Part shown: piece by piece, positions 1 to 10,581 of the stretch
Position numbering within the stretch: the first letter of the stretch is position 1
How the letters are laid out: each line of letters opens with the position of its first letter
DNA from: Lobosporangium transversale
Taxonomy: Eukaryota > Mortierellomycota > Mortierellomycetes > Mortierellales > Mortierellaceae
Length of the DNA stretch: 64,000 bases
Direction of reading: 5' to 3'
NCBI RefSeq assembly: GCF_002105155.1
Contig: NW_019029036.1
Coordinates: 186,001 to 250,000, forward strand
The notes under the pieces: generated by a model
Databases searched by the model: none
What the model saw: only the letters and a program-made list of their open reading frames with translations
Told to the model about the DNA's origin: nothing
Position numbers and translations under genes: made by a program

Positions 1-2
1 GG

Positions 3-518
3 CTTCAACAGCGGGAGGAGGAAGAGAGGCTGTTGGAAGAAGAGGGGAGGATTAAGAATCCAAAGGCGGTGGTTCTTCCTCCTAGGCAACCTATACCCAA
101 GAAGGAGGTGAGGCCTCTGACTCAACCTAAGCCGTTCATTTTGCGAACCCAGCAAAGAGCTGTCCGTGCAGAGATTGAAGCTCAAAGAAAAAGAGAAGAG
201 CTCCATCGACTGGAGCAGCAAACACGACAGCAATCATCACAATCGCAACGACAACGACAAGAGGCTAAGGTGAAGGATAGAGGTAAGGAGAAGGCTAGGG
301 GTAAGAAGAAGAACGAGGCTAAGGCTAAGGAGGAGGAGAAGGCCATGGACGAGGAAGCGAATAAGGATGAGGAAGAGGAAGGAGACGAAGAAGAAAGAAG
401 ACGTAAACAAGAAAGAGAAGAAATAGTAAGTTTATACAAGGAGTTTGCTCAACGTCGATATCCTACCCCTGATCCCAATATGGATGCACAAACTTGGAGA
501 AGGATGAATGATATTTGA
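3..518 (+). CDS. 3' end of a charged coiled-coil protein (partial)
   Basis: The frame is open from the left edge of the window to a TGA at 516-518, so this is the C-terminal part of a larger protein, about 170 residues visible. It begins Gln/Glu/Arg-rich, then has a short Pro-rich stretch with the motif QPKPFILRTQQRA, followed by a long coiled-coil-like segment of alternating Lys/Arg and Glu blocks, and ends with a conserved-looking tail around YPTPDPNMDAQTWRRM. The KPFxLRTxxRA motif resembles the start of TPX2-type microtubule-binding modules, but I cannot confirm that from one motif. The 3' flank is A/T-rich and holds no other gene. It may have upstream exons outside the window. Confidence 0.6.
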   Translation, partial: LQQREEEERLLEEEGRIKNPKAVVLPPRQPIPKKEVRPLTQPKPFILRTQQRAVRAEIEAQRKREELHRLEQQTRQQSSQSQRQRQEAKVKDRGKEKARGKKKNEAKAKEEEKAMDEEANKDEEEEGDEEERRRKQEREEIVSLYKEFAQRRYPTPDPNMDAQTWRRMNDI

Positions 519-519
519 A

Positions 520-671
520 GCGAGGAAAAAAAAAAAAGAAAAAAAAACTTTATTGTTTTTTTGTGAAGTAGAAATATTTGAAAGAAAAAGAGGAAAAAAA
601 AAAAAAAAAAAAAAACTTATTGTTTTTTTGTAAGTAGAAACATTTGAAAGAAAAAGAAAAAGAAAAAGAAA

Positions 672-704
<33 letters not shown>

Positions 705-730
705 TTTATTGTTTTTTTGTAATAATTAGC
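520..730. repeat. tandem A-rich repeat with AAAAAG microsatellite
   Basis: Three imperfect copies of a unit of about 60-90 bases sit directly behind the gene ending at 518. Each has an A-run, then ACTTTATTG plus a T-run, then GTAAGTAGAAA and ATTTGAAAG. Between the second and third copies a (GAAAAA)n run is expanded. No coding potential is seen. Confidence 0.7.
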
Positions 731-808
731 TGAATAAAATATGAAATCGTAACTTCACTCAATGCTTTGAACCTGTTCATATTTTATATTTATCTAGAAA
801 TTACTTAT

Positions 809-1650
809 TCACCGTTGCCTCTGACGTTTATTACTAAGTTTGAGTCCTGGTAGCACTGGAAGTCGTGCTTCGCACAGATCAGAGGCTTTCTGTACAGCCT
901 GTACTACTTCTTGTATTCCAGGAATAGGTGCATTGTCATCTAAAATGCTTTCTAAAAGAGACTGTTCTCTAACTTCCCCAGGATAAAAAAAACTGGTATG
1001 AGGGAGCTCTAACGTCGCTAATGCGATATGCTTGCAGCACATTTCTGCTCGAAAGAAATCAAGACATGTGCACCCATTGAACTGGTCAACTTCGCCCGCC
1101 TTCCAATCGACTGCCACCTCATATGATTTGTCTGGGTCAGTGAACGACTTTACACTGAAGACCTGTCGCTTGCTGTCAGAGACATGAGAACAGCCTCAGG
1201 GTTCTCTGACCGCTTGCCCTCAATATAATCCAAGACCTTGATTTTGGCTGCCAGTTCTTGCTTCGCTCCAGGCGTCATCCTTCCAACTCGAACAGTGTGC
1301 CGAATACACATATATTGCTTTATGGACAAGGATGCACATGACGCTATCGACACGTCGTTGCTTCTTATCCTTAAAAAAATGGCACTTCAAAGTGTTATGC
1401 TACGACTCAATATAGCTATTGGTATTGATGGAAGCATAAGAAATACCTTCGCGATAGCAAAACATCCAGGGTCTTCTATCTGCTATTGAAATGAAATAGT
1501 TCTTGTTCAAATACTGTACTATTTTCGGAGCACGACCCTCTCAAGCCGTTCTAAAACTGTCAATCAGCCTATCTACCTCTTTTTCTGACTTCGTGTAAAG
1601 AATCGTATGAAGCGCTGATCTTATCTATCGGGTGTTCAAGGCAATCAGTT
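809..1650 (-). pseudogene. MULE-type transposase relic with SWIM zinc finger
   Basis: Read on the minus strand, pieces of a MULE-family transposase C-terminus appear in order. First comes a segment like YREGISYASINTNSYIES*HNTLK, which in this family is normally the TNNYIESWHNxLK motif; the Trp codon is replaced by a stop at 1400-1402. Next is KDKKQRRVDSVMCILV, then FSVKSFTDPDKSYEV, and last a SWIM zinc finger CTC...CCKH (C-x-C...C-x-H) near 1030-1075. The frame changes between about 1160 and 1180. The N-terminal catalytic part is not visible; the sequence beyond 1650 is not recognisable. MULE and SWIM features are established family knowledge; the identification is from motif memory only. Confidence 0.7.
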
Positions 1651-3076
1651 AGCACGCGAACCCAGATCACCGCCAAAGCAGCACTACTCAAGCTCAAAAC
1701 CATTCTTACCATCTACCTAGTATGCCATACCATACTAGACACCTGATTCTAAAATCAATACGATCTTATTTTTTTATTTATTATTTTTTTTATTTATTAT
1801 TTATTATTTTTTATTTTTTATATATTTTTTTTTTTATTTATTATTTTCATTTTTACTTTTGTTTTTACTTTTACTTTTATTTTTACTCTTATTTTGAATT
1901 TTACTTTTATTTTTAATTTTATTTTATTTTTATTTTTACTTTATTTTAATTTTACTTTTACTTTTATTTTAATTTTATTTTATTTCTTATTTTTATTTTT
2001 ATTTCCATACAATACAATGCAAAATGTGTAATAAAGAATAGTGAATAGTAGCTGATTATGCGAGTGAGAAACAGAGTATGCGAGTTTTAATATGCTTGTA
2101 CTTTGGGTCTCGTCCTTTTACTCCAGCTACAGCACATTGCTCACTGTTTTTTCTTTCTTTCTTTGTTGTACACCATACAAAGAGGGCAATGTGGCTCGTG
2201 CTCTTGTTGTGGGCAGGCAGATTGTTGTATGTATGACCCTGCATATCTTTGAGGATGGAATGTTGTTCTCTTTCTCCACCTTGTAAGCATATGAAAATTG
2301 ACGAATGATATCACAGGTGCACAGATTATTGATTTCAATTCCCGCTATGCCGTTTTCTTTTCTTTTTTTTCTTGCATAAAAGCAAAATGTCGTATTTGTA
2401 TTGCTATTCAGTCAATACTTTGAGATCACAAATTGGTTTCACTTACTATTTTCCCTGAGCGATTACAAAAACCACTCAGCATTCATCCTTTCTCCTTTTC
2501 TCCAAAGCACAATCCGCCAAAGAGCCCTCGCCGTCGACAGCAAGAAAGTATATGTCTATATAATGCATTATTTTGTATTATTCATTATATTTGACTCAAT
2601 GGTTCTTTCCATACTCATTCATACAGCATTTGGAGATAAAAAAGGTTAATTTTACCGAAGATGGACAATGTCTGCTTCTCTTATCTGCCGTGTAAATGTT
2701 TTGACCAACCAGAAAACAGAGTTTTCATGCGAACATCTGACCGAAGGCGTCATGGCGGAAAATAATAATTTTGTGGCATTGCCCTCTGAACGCGTTATCT
2801 CTTTACATTTCAAATATTTATTTTTTACTCACTCATTCGCTTACTATTATACTTCACAATGGCTTTCTTTATTGCTGACATATGATGGCTATTAGTATTA
2901 TTATTTAATACCTTTGGCAGTGGGATACCAAGTTTCCTTTGCGTTGCTGTAAAACGTCATATCGACGACACAAAAAGAAAAACAATTTTCATAAATACCC
3001 TTCGTCTCCCCCTCAGCTTTTCTTTTCTTTTCTCCTCTCTTCACCCACATCCTCTCCACCTCCCCTTCACATGCCT

Positions 3077-3082
3077 TATAAA
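3077..3082 (+). promoter_or_regulatory. TATA box inside the large repeat
   Basis: TATAAA lies behind a long pyrimidine-rich stretch (about 3000-3070) and 23-28 bases before the first ATG of the spliced reading frame described next. It is identical in the copies at 26.0 kb and 58.0 kb. It is read as a core promoter from its position and context; no transcript evidence is available here. Confidence 0.45.
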
Positions 3083-3104
3083 GGCCACACAGAGACCATA
3101 AAAA

Positions 3105-4191
3105 ATGCTCTATTCCAGCCGTGAAATACAATCCACTATAGAGCCGTCATCAAGTAAGTATCTAGCATATGTATGGCTTCGTTTTGTCTTGCCTACCGTC
3201 ACCCACTGTTTAGCTATTGCTAAATGAGTCCAGCAGGTCCATTAACTTACTCCTATTTTTTTGCCTTTGTCCTTCTAGTCATCACAAGAAACACTACCGA
3301 TGGATGCTCAGCGGCGACCATCCCAAAGACTGCAATAAGCTCATGCAGTGCTTATCGAAATGGGGCCCTAAGCGGATCTGTAAGTACTCTCTCTTATTGA
3401 GTAAACATATTGCACTTTTTTTTTCTTTTTTTTTTGGTGTTGCTGTGTTATGCTATTCTTTATAGTATTCTAACCACGCTTTTTTTTTTTTTTTTTTCTT
3501 TTTCTTTATTTCTTCGGCTCTTTCCGTAGAGGCCTATCCGATTCGATAAGGGCTCCACTCCGTCCTACCATCGGAGCCCGGGGGCCCCTCCGCCGGCCTC
3601 TCTGCCGCCTCCTCCGAACTCCTCATCTGCTCTGATGGGGGGTTCCACTCCGTCGGACCCTCACGACTCCTTGAGGAAGGACCATTGTGGTGGCGCTAGA
3701 GAACTTCTAGTCTCTGGGCCTCACTTGATCCGAGTGCCTCTGGGGATTTCGCGTAGGGACAGGATGACACACAGTTGCGGTAGCCTGAGAATGGTAAGTC
3801 AGTACCAATGAATTATTCACTGGGTCCTGTAGAGCTCGAGCTTCGGCCGTCAAGGAGATTCCCCCTCCAGCAGGATCAGGATCAGGAGCAGGAACAGGTG
3901 TTACCGAGGCCTGGTAACATCTAAGGTAGGTGAAAAGAAAGACACAAAGAGCATATTAATTCTGTTTTACCTTTGCTTTCGTTCTCTCTGGTTAGGTGGA
4001 ATCTTTGGCAACTCGGTGCTCTATAGGGCTTTGTGAATAGTTCATTGTTACTGACTTATCATCCTTAGGCTATCCAATTAGCGATGCTGCGCCAGGGACG
4101 CCTGGTCGTAGTGGGTGCATGGCGTAGAGGCGTCATGTTGTGTGATCCCTGTTTCCTGCCGTCTGAACCAAAGGTGCTCTGGTCAAAGTGA
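3105..4191 (+). CDS. predicted five-exon gene inside the large repeat (copy 1), no known family
   Basis: Proposed exons are 3105-3153, 3279-3379, 3530-3793, 3833-3925 and 4069-4191. Together they give 630 bases, 209 codons and a TGA, with one frame kept throughout. Donors are GTAAGT three times, then GTAGGT; acceptors are CTAG, GTAG, GTAG and TTAG, the last preceded by a TACTGAC-like branch site. The product starts MLYSSREIQ, has a Ser/Thr-rich N-terminus, a Pro-rich middle (PGAPPPASLPPPP), an Arg-rich stretch (RIRIRSRNR) and ends VLWSK. I recognise no domain. Weak points: the third intron is only 39 bases, and the fourth has a second good acceptor near 3996 that would end the protein early. 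The equivalents are 26032-27118 and 58057-59143. The one substitution I noticed in these exons, in copy 3 (GAT to GAC), is synonymous. Confidence 0.4.
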
Positions 4192-4411
4192 GGCTCCATT
4201 GATTAGTTGTTCGATAGACCACTGCAATGGGACTTTTGCTTGGAGGAGCGAGGCCTACGATCCATGGAGGAAAGCAGAAGGCCTGGGAAAGAGCATCAGA
4301 CCGAGGTAGGGCGTCTGAGGAGATAGACTCAGAGCTAACAGCCAACAGCCAACAGCCAACAGTTCACAGCCAATGGCCAATATAATAACCCCAAAAAAAC
4401 TCCAAAAAATA

Positions 4412-4445
<34 letters not shown>

Positions 4446-4484
4446 AAAAAAAAAAACCAAAAAAAAAAAATCAAAAAAAAACCT

Positions 4485-4770
4485 CCCTGAAGCCAGAAGC
4501 CAGAAGCCAGAAGCCAGAAGTCAGAAGCCAGAAGTCAGAAGTCAGAAGTCAGAAGTCAGAAGTCAGAAGCCAGAAGTCAGGAGCCAGAAGCCAGGAACCA
4601 AAAGTCAAAAACCAAAAACCAGAAACCAAAAAGCAGAAGCCAGAAGCCAGGAGCCAAAAGCCAGAAGCCAGGAGCCAGAAGCCAGAAGCCAGGAACCAAA
4701 AGCCAGAAGCCAGGAACCAAAAGTCAAAAACCAGAAACCAAAAAGCAGAAGCCAGAAGCCAGAAAGCAAG
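4485..4770. repeat. GAAGCCA/GAAGTCA heptamer array (copy 1)
   Basis: About 40 tandem units of GAAGYCA, GGAGCCA or GGAACCA, interrupted by CAAAAACCAAAAACCAGAAA spacers. Because 7 is not a multiple of 3 and the unit makes no stop, all frames stay open, so long reading frames here are artefacts. The array differs in length between the copies, as expected for slippage. Confidence 0.85.
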
Positions 4771-6126
4771 CAGCAGATAGCAGCCACGTCAGCGCAAAAA
4801 AAAAAAAAGAAAAAAAGAAAAAAAAAAGCCAACAAGCTCACTCCACTCAACCAAAAGAAACCTCATTGAAAGCCAGCCAAGGCCCAAAGCCGGTAGAAGG
4901 TTGCCTCAGCCATACTAGCCAGAGATTGCCTCAACAAAATCAAAGACAGAAAACCTTAGTCAAAGCAATCGAAGGCAGCCGCAATTAATCAAACACAATT
5001 TGCCGCAATCAAGGAAATCAAAGACTACCAAAGCCAAAATCCATCAAGGGTAACCTGAAAGAGCCCAGACAATCAAAAGCAGCTAACCAAGGGCAGCCAA
5101 CCCAAAGCTAGGTCATTAGGCCCAGTCAACCAAGGTTACCAAGGCCAGTTAGCCAAGGCACCATCAAAGGATATGCTAAAAAGCATCATCAAAAGAATCC
5201 AAGCCTACTAGGAAATATCCAGCCATGCACACGTACCAAGGGCATTGCCACTCTTGGGCCAAGATGCAGCTTGGAAACCACAGCAGAGAAAACAATTAAC
5301 AATAAATATTAAAAGACAAGATCAGATATAATGATCTTTGTCTTTTGTCTGAAAATGTGATAGATCTGTGATTATTGTGAATGCAAATGTCCTCAAATAG
5401 GAATAGAAGATTAGTAGCGACAATCAATAGCAAAGCCAATGGACTAAACTGTGTCAGCTATTGGTAGCAAGCTGCTCAGTAATATATAGCTGGCTATATA
5501 CCTACATTGACTCATTCACGGCCTTAAGGAGCAACCCAATCAAGCACATGAATACCTTAGTGGGTTTTGATTATAATCGTTAGTTTAGGCTGCACATTTG
5601 ATTTGTCGAACGAGCTCCATAATCAATATAGCTCATACTCTACTGAAAGGAGAAAAGGACCTTCAACCTAATCTACAAAGGTGTCAAAGATAAAGGTTGC
5701 TGACCATAAGTTTTTAAAAGCACCTCTACTCATCAAGCATTGGTTTATTTCTTTAGAGGAAAACGTCGTGCAAAAGTGCAATTTTTTTTTTTTTGTCTAG
5801 TAGCAGTAGCATGCCTTAAGGCCTATGTATTTAGCTTTAGCTGCGCTCATACAACTGCATAGCTCTGGTTAATTCCTTAAGTAGAGTCTATGAGCTGTCC
5901 CTTAGTCAATGATTTCGGACTGCCACTTTGGTGGACGTGTGTTGTTACAGGCGCTTACCATGTTACAGTGCGTTCACATTTACATAGCACATAAAATCCA
6001 AAACATTGACGGGAAAAGAGAGCCTGATTAATAGAAATGACGAAGAGAAAGAAGGATTCCAATAGAGTTAGCTGCTCTTTGCTCTTCTGAATTATAGAAT
6101 TGACAGCCAAGAAAAAAAAAAAAAAA

Positions 6127-8459
6127 TAAAGATAGGTGGAGGGGCCTGAGAGAAAAAGGGATAAATGAGAAAGCTTCATAGCAACATACGGACACTTTAT
6201 ATATTTCATGTCTGGCAATTTGTCTACTTTAATTATTATTATTGTTTGTTTAGTTTGTTCGTATTGAATCGTAGTCGCGCTGTATCGCTGTATGTCTATT
6301 GCAACTGAGCGTGGCTCTTGCTCAAATAAAAGCTTATATATTTCTTTTGCACATGGACAAGGATCAAGGCGGCAACACAGCCGGAATGAGGCGGAGAGGT
6401 GCTGGGTCATTGGCCTCTGAGGACACCTCCTGTATAGCCATTATTCCCTGAGGCCTTGGTGTCCTTCGAGGTCACCCAAGAGAGTATTTTCATCTGAGAG
6501 TAGATGAGGAAAAGAGGGCGAAGGGGAAGGTGTAAGAAGCAAATCGGTTAAATACTATGTGCTGAGCGGCATCAACACCCAGACACGTCCACAGAGAGAG
6601 GGAAAGACGTGCCTTGTAGGTCGCCTCTCTCTATTCCTCTGCCTTTGTCTGTTTATTATGCGTACTTCGCCTACTTTCAGATGCAATGCCATATGAAGAG
6701 CCAAAAGGACCTATAGTAGACAATGACCTACATTGTCTGTGCCCTCATTGACTACAGCAGCTTCTTTAAGTATTATGTGCAAACCAGCATGAGTGCTTCC
6801 TTTGGATGCCGTGGCGCAAGGGGTTCCTGTCTATGGAATATCAGGGCGACAAAGGACATCTTTAAGTTCATTACCCCTCTCCTGTCCCACCACACCCACC
6901 CTCACTTTCCTACCTCATCGAAAAAGAAAGATGGGGAGTAACCTAAGGCATCATACGCTATTTATTTATATCAGTTTAGTTCTTGAGCCCTGGTATCAAT
7001 AAAAGGTTGATTACGCAGGAAAGGGTTGCTAGTACATGAAGGATAGTAAGATGTGTGCAGCCTTGAAAGTTCATTGGCTGGAGAGACACCAACAAATATG
7101 TTCGTACGAGCTCTTTGCAATGACAGCCTGTGCTGCAACGCTTCAAAGAGATTTGTACGAGCCAAAGTCATGCCTTTCATATTCGTGATGTTCCAAGGAA
7201 ACAGTTGGACTTCATTAAGTTGAATACACAACCTACAACCAATCCATAGCAACATTAGCATAGAGCACTTTGAAGCGCATTACAAAAGAACAATTGCCGA
7301 GGAACCGGCCAGCAAATGATAAACGGTAAGGGGCTTTAGATTGTGAAGTGAGAGCAATCAATGAATTTGGCTTCCTAGAGAGACCAAATAAAGAAGCGCA
7401 TGCCATTTTCTGTTCTTGCCTTATACCTTGCTTATCAGGGCAAGGGTACACCACAAACATTTCTATCGCTAGGCACAACATTCACTATCACTAATATACT
7501 AAGGCTAGAATAGACTAGGATAGAGGAAACCTAGTCCTAAAGTTGGAAGTCATCGTTTCTTTTTTTTTTTTTTTTCTTTTTTGTCGAGTTTGTAATAGAG
7601 AGCAGCTTTCCATGCCTTGAAGCGTATAATTTTGTATCCACTTTTGTAATGCGGTGTGCTGCCACCTTGTCGCCGTTTTTTATTTTTTATAAAAAATATA
7701 GCATATACGCACAGTGCTTGCGCTGCAGCATGCCAACAGTTAAACAACTTGCCTCTTTTCAACTACTGAATACCTTCCTTGAATAGATGCACATGCATTC
7801 AAATGTAGCAGTTGTAGGCATGTCATATAGCTTTTTTTTAAGATCTGAGGAAGTTTGGGTGGATGAGAAGAATTGAGAACCCTGATTGATTTAACAAACC
7901 CATGCCAGGCTTAGCAGTTGGCAAGGAACTATCCATCAGGCGTTACAATGGTAAAGAAGTTTTTAGATGGCAGGCTATTTATGTGACATAATACAGGGTT
8001 ATGAACCAATAACGATCACCGGATTTGGATTTCTGAGAGAGGTATAGCATAAAGAAGCCCTTGATCTTTGTTGCTATGCCTTCTTTATTGAAGTCACCAC
8101 TGATATTAATAACTCGCGCTTTATTGAAAGGGCGTTAGCCAGAATAGAGTAATTTTGATACTACTCCCTTATATGCTCGTTTTTTTTTCTTTTTTTTTTT
8201 TTTTTTACTTTAATTTTTATTTTTCTTATACTTTGGCTTCCCGTACCTGCTGCTGGTTACGGAATCTGAACATAAAGAACACGGATTCTTAAGGCTGGTC
8301 AGAGTAGGCAAGACCTTCCTTAGACCCAAGTCGAGACTTCAAAAGAAAGCAGATTGCTATTCATTGAAATGTCGTGATGATGGAGGCGAGTCAATTTTCG
8401 CATCTGTTCATACACAATGCATCCTCCTCTATGCCTCCTGCACTCCTGAGCAACATCAG
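6127..8459. other. 2.3 kb without a recognisable gene
   Basis: I see no family in this stretch. Two overlapping minus-strand frames at 7233-7481 (82 codons) and 6971-7261 (96 codons) could be pieces of one decayed gene shifted by one frame, but nothing in them is familiar. Long T-tracts lie at 7560-7576 and 8178-8206. Several short frames elsewhere look random. Confidence 0.4.
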
Positions 8460-9480
8460 CTTTAAGCCTTGACCAGCATGCTTACCAGGCCAGTGTTAAC
8501 CCATTCTGCCCCGTCAATAACCCCTGCCACTGTAATATTAGACCCTCACAGTCCTTCAGGCATGAGCAGCTCAATAGAATTATTTGGACAATGCCTTCAT
8601 TCCTGGTACTAAATCTACCCAATTCGAGTTCTTCAATTGTATTTGCAAGGTCTCTAAACTCTCCTTTTTCGTACACTGCGCCTATCCTCCAGAACCTCCT
8701 GCTCTTCTGCTAGTAATCCTCGCATAGAGAGTGGGCCGAAATCACACTTTGCTCTTTAGTCTGAGCGTCCTTAGTGGGATCACAGAAATTCAACGAAGGT
8801 GAAACTTGGACAATTCCTAATAAAAATATCAAGGCAATAGGCCGATGTATGCGAATGAGGTGTGGATATTCCGACATCATTAAGGTATAGGATGATCATA
8901 TTTGGAGAAATGAATGTATCCTTGCTATCGTTTAAGAAGTCAGAAGGAAGTCAACTGATGCTTACGGTTTTCATACCCAAGCCGTTAATTTCTTGTAGGC
9001 TTGCAAGAATAAATTGGTCTCAGCATTGCTTATTTGTGTACTAGAAAAGGCCAAGGCCTCAAGGTGGATGCATTCCAGTAATGCTCCCCATAACTCCCAT
9101 GAACTCGAATCGTCGAAATCGAATGGTAAGTTGGTAAGGGTGCACGTGTGGGTCTTATTGGGATTGGAGAGATCGTCCAGGATAGACGAGCTTGAAGCAG
9201 ATTCCACTTAGTAGCCGGTCTCTTTGAGTCGGCTACAACTTCGCAATTATTGGTGCTCCTTTGGCGGGTTAATATAAAACCCAGACTCCTCAGTAAATTC
9301 CTTTTTGTTCAGCAACGCTTCATAAGCGAGGTCATCTGAATTAGCTTTAAGGACAATATTTTCCCGAATGAATTTGACAGGCGCGTTGTGGTATGCCCTG
9401 GGGATGCAACGTCAGTAAACGATGTCATTTTGGTGAAGAAAATAATTGTCAAGCTCTACAATGTCTGAAATGTCCAAGAG
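8460..9480 (-). pseudogene. F-box/LRR pseudogene of the local family
   Basis: Compared with the intact relatives at 10.6-12.3 and 61.8-63.4 kb, parts of the family appear in the right order on the minus strand. A decayed F-box (LDISDIVELDNYFLHQNDIVY, then a stop, then RAYHNAPVKFIRENI) lies at about 9350-9480. ALLNKKEF matches the ALQKNKEYIE segment near 9320. GALLECIHLEALAFSSTQISNAE is at 9000-9100, and NTIEELELGRF...GIVQIILLSC at 8540-8660. The frame changes several times. It lies about 1.1 kb downstream of the intact gene at 10582-12285 on the same strand, so it may be a decayed tandem duplicate. Confidence 0.75.
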
Positions 9481-9699
9481 ATTATTTTGAAGTTGACTAT
9501 CATTCAAAAGAGATGTGAATGTTGAAATGGAGGTAGATTAGAATTGAGAAGTGGCATACCTTGAATTTCACCATCATTTCTTTTGTTATTTTTGTGTTGG
9601 TGATGGTGATGTTGGTGACAGATGAGGCAATCGAAGTGAAATGGCCCACATGCAGAAAAAGTATAGAGCGGATGACAGCGCGATAGCACTTGATTGTTC

Positions 9700-10115
9700 A
9701 GTCAGTGGTCCGCCGGCTATAAGGTAGTGCAATTTTCCATTGCGACGCTCATTTTCATGTTTCTTGATTCAGTACTTGTGAGCTGAGTAAGCATTGGGCG
9801 AAGTTTGTGTTGTCTAATTTCCTCTGGCCCATATATTACCTTCCAAGTTACACGAGTACTTTGCAACCACTGCATTGGGTCATCCCACCAATCCAAAGCC
9901 TGTGGGACACAAAGTCTTTCATCGTAACTCAAGTGATACTGGATTGACCCTTATTACCGTACGAAGATGGAAATCATTAAAATGCATGTTCATGTAAGTG
10001 ATACAGGACGGTTGATGCTTTAGTAGTTTTACATGCCTCAGGAACAGTCCAGTCAAACATTGGCTTGAACTTATTCTTCTTAACGTGAAGCTCGCTGCCA
10101 ACTTTGCATTGATCC
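9700..10115 (-). other. broken reading frame, family not recognised
   Basis: Two minus-strand pieces follow each other in different frames. The first (about 10115-9985) reads KVGSELHVKKNKFKPMFDWT then VPEACKTTKASTVLYHLHEH before two adjacent stops. The second (about 9930-9717) reads SYDERLCVPQALDWWDDPM then QWLQSTRVTWKVIYGPEE. Both look protein-like (Trp- and charged-residue-rich, no low complexity), so this is probably a decayed gene. I do not recognise it. Confidence 0.35.
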
Positions 10116-10236
10116 TTCCAAAGCTTGATCTTCAGGGGCTGCAGTTCAATTCAGGGACAAGCGTTCCACTAGAAGACGAGACCCATGTGGGTTGAACGGA
10201 GATATGACACACATTGTTCCAACATTTGCACGAGTG

Positions 10237-10267
<31 letters not shown>

Positions 10268-10581
10268 ATCGGTATAGAGGATTGCTTACACATTTGCGTC
10301 ATAGGGATGGTACCTTTAGAAACACAGTTCGCTCCAAAGGAACAGAAGATTGCATCGGTCATTTATACTTAACACAACACAGGCTATCTCTTATAAACAA
10401 ATTCGTTTGGGAAAGCATTTGGGAAAACCAGGATTGAAACCTTCCTAATTTCACTAAACTACCATACTAAGACTAAGCCTCTCGTACCGTCCTTTCCCGC
10501 GATCTTCCCAAAGTGTAGTTGTGAATCATCTTCGCTTAAGATACTGAAGCTTATATTATCGTTGCTGCGGATCCGGCAAGT

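Larger units (their letters stand above)
1855..6126 (+). mobile_element. large repeat family, copy 1
   Basis: This segment matches 24.9-29.1 kb and 56.9-60.4 kb almost base for base over most of its length. In order it holds: an AT-rich TTTTTA/TTTTAC tract (to about 2010), a unique-looking stretch with TATAAA at 3077-3082, several GT-AG-bounded exons (3105-4191), CAACAGC repeats (about 4335-4375), A-runs split by CC (4410-4480), GAAGYCA heptamers (about 4490-4770), a C/A-rich stretch with many CCAAAGC-like words (4860-5280), and an AT-rich end that stops in an A-tract at 6111-6126. Unlike copies 2 and 3 it lacks the 500-base leader. No transposase, reverse transcriptase or integrase is visible in any frame. 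The A-tract may or may not be the true end, because weak similarity to copy 2 continues just beyond it. Confidence 0.85.

Noticed and set aside
4485..4770. Possible CRISPR array
   Set aside because: Units are 7 bases, head to tail without spacers, in a eukaryotic genome.
5955..6410. 151-codon minus-strand frame sharing its last 45 codons with 28883-29164
   Set aside because: The shared part is the 3' end of the repeat element; the frame is broken by an A-tract and diverges at once, so it is unlikely to be a gene.
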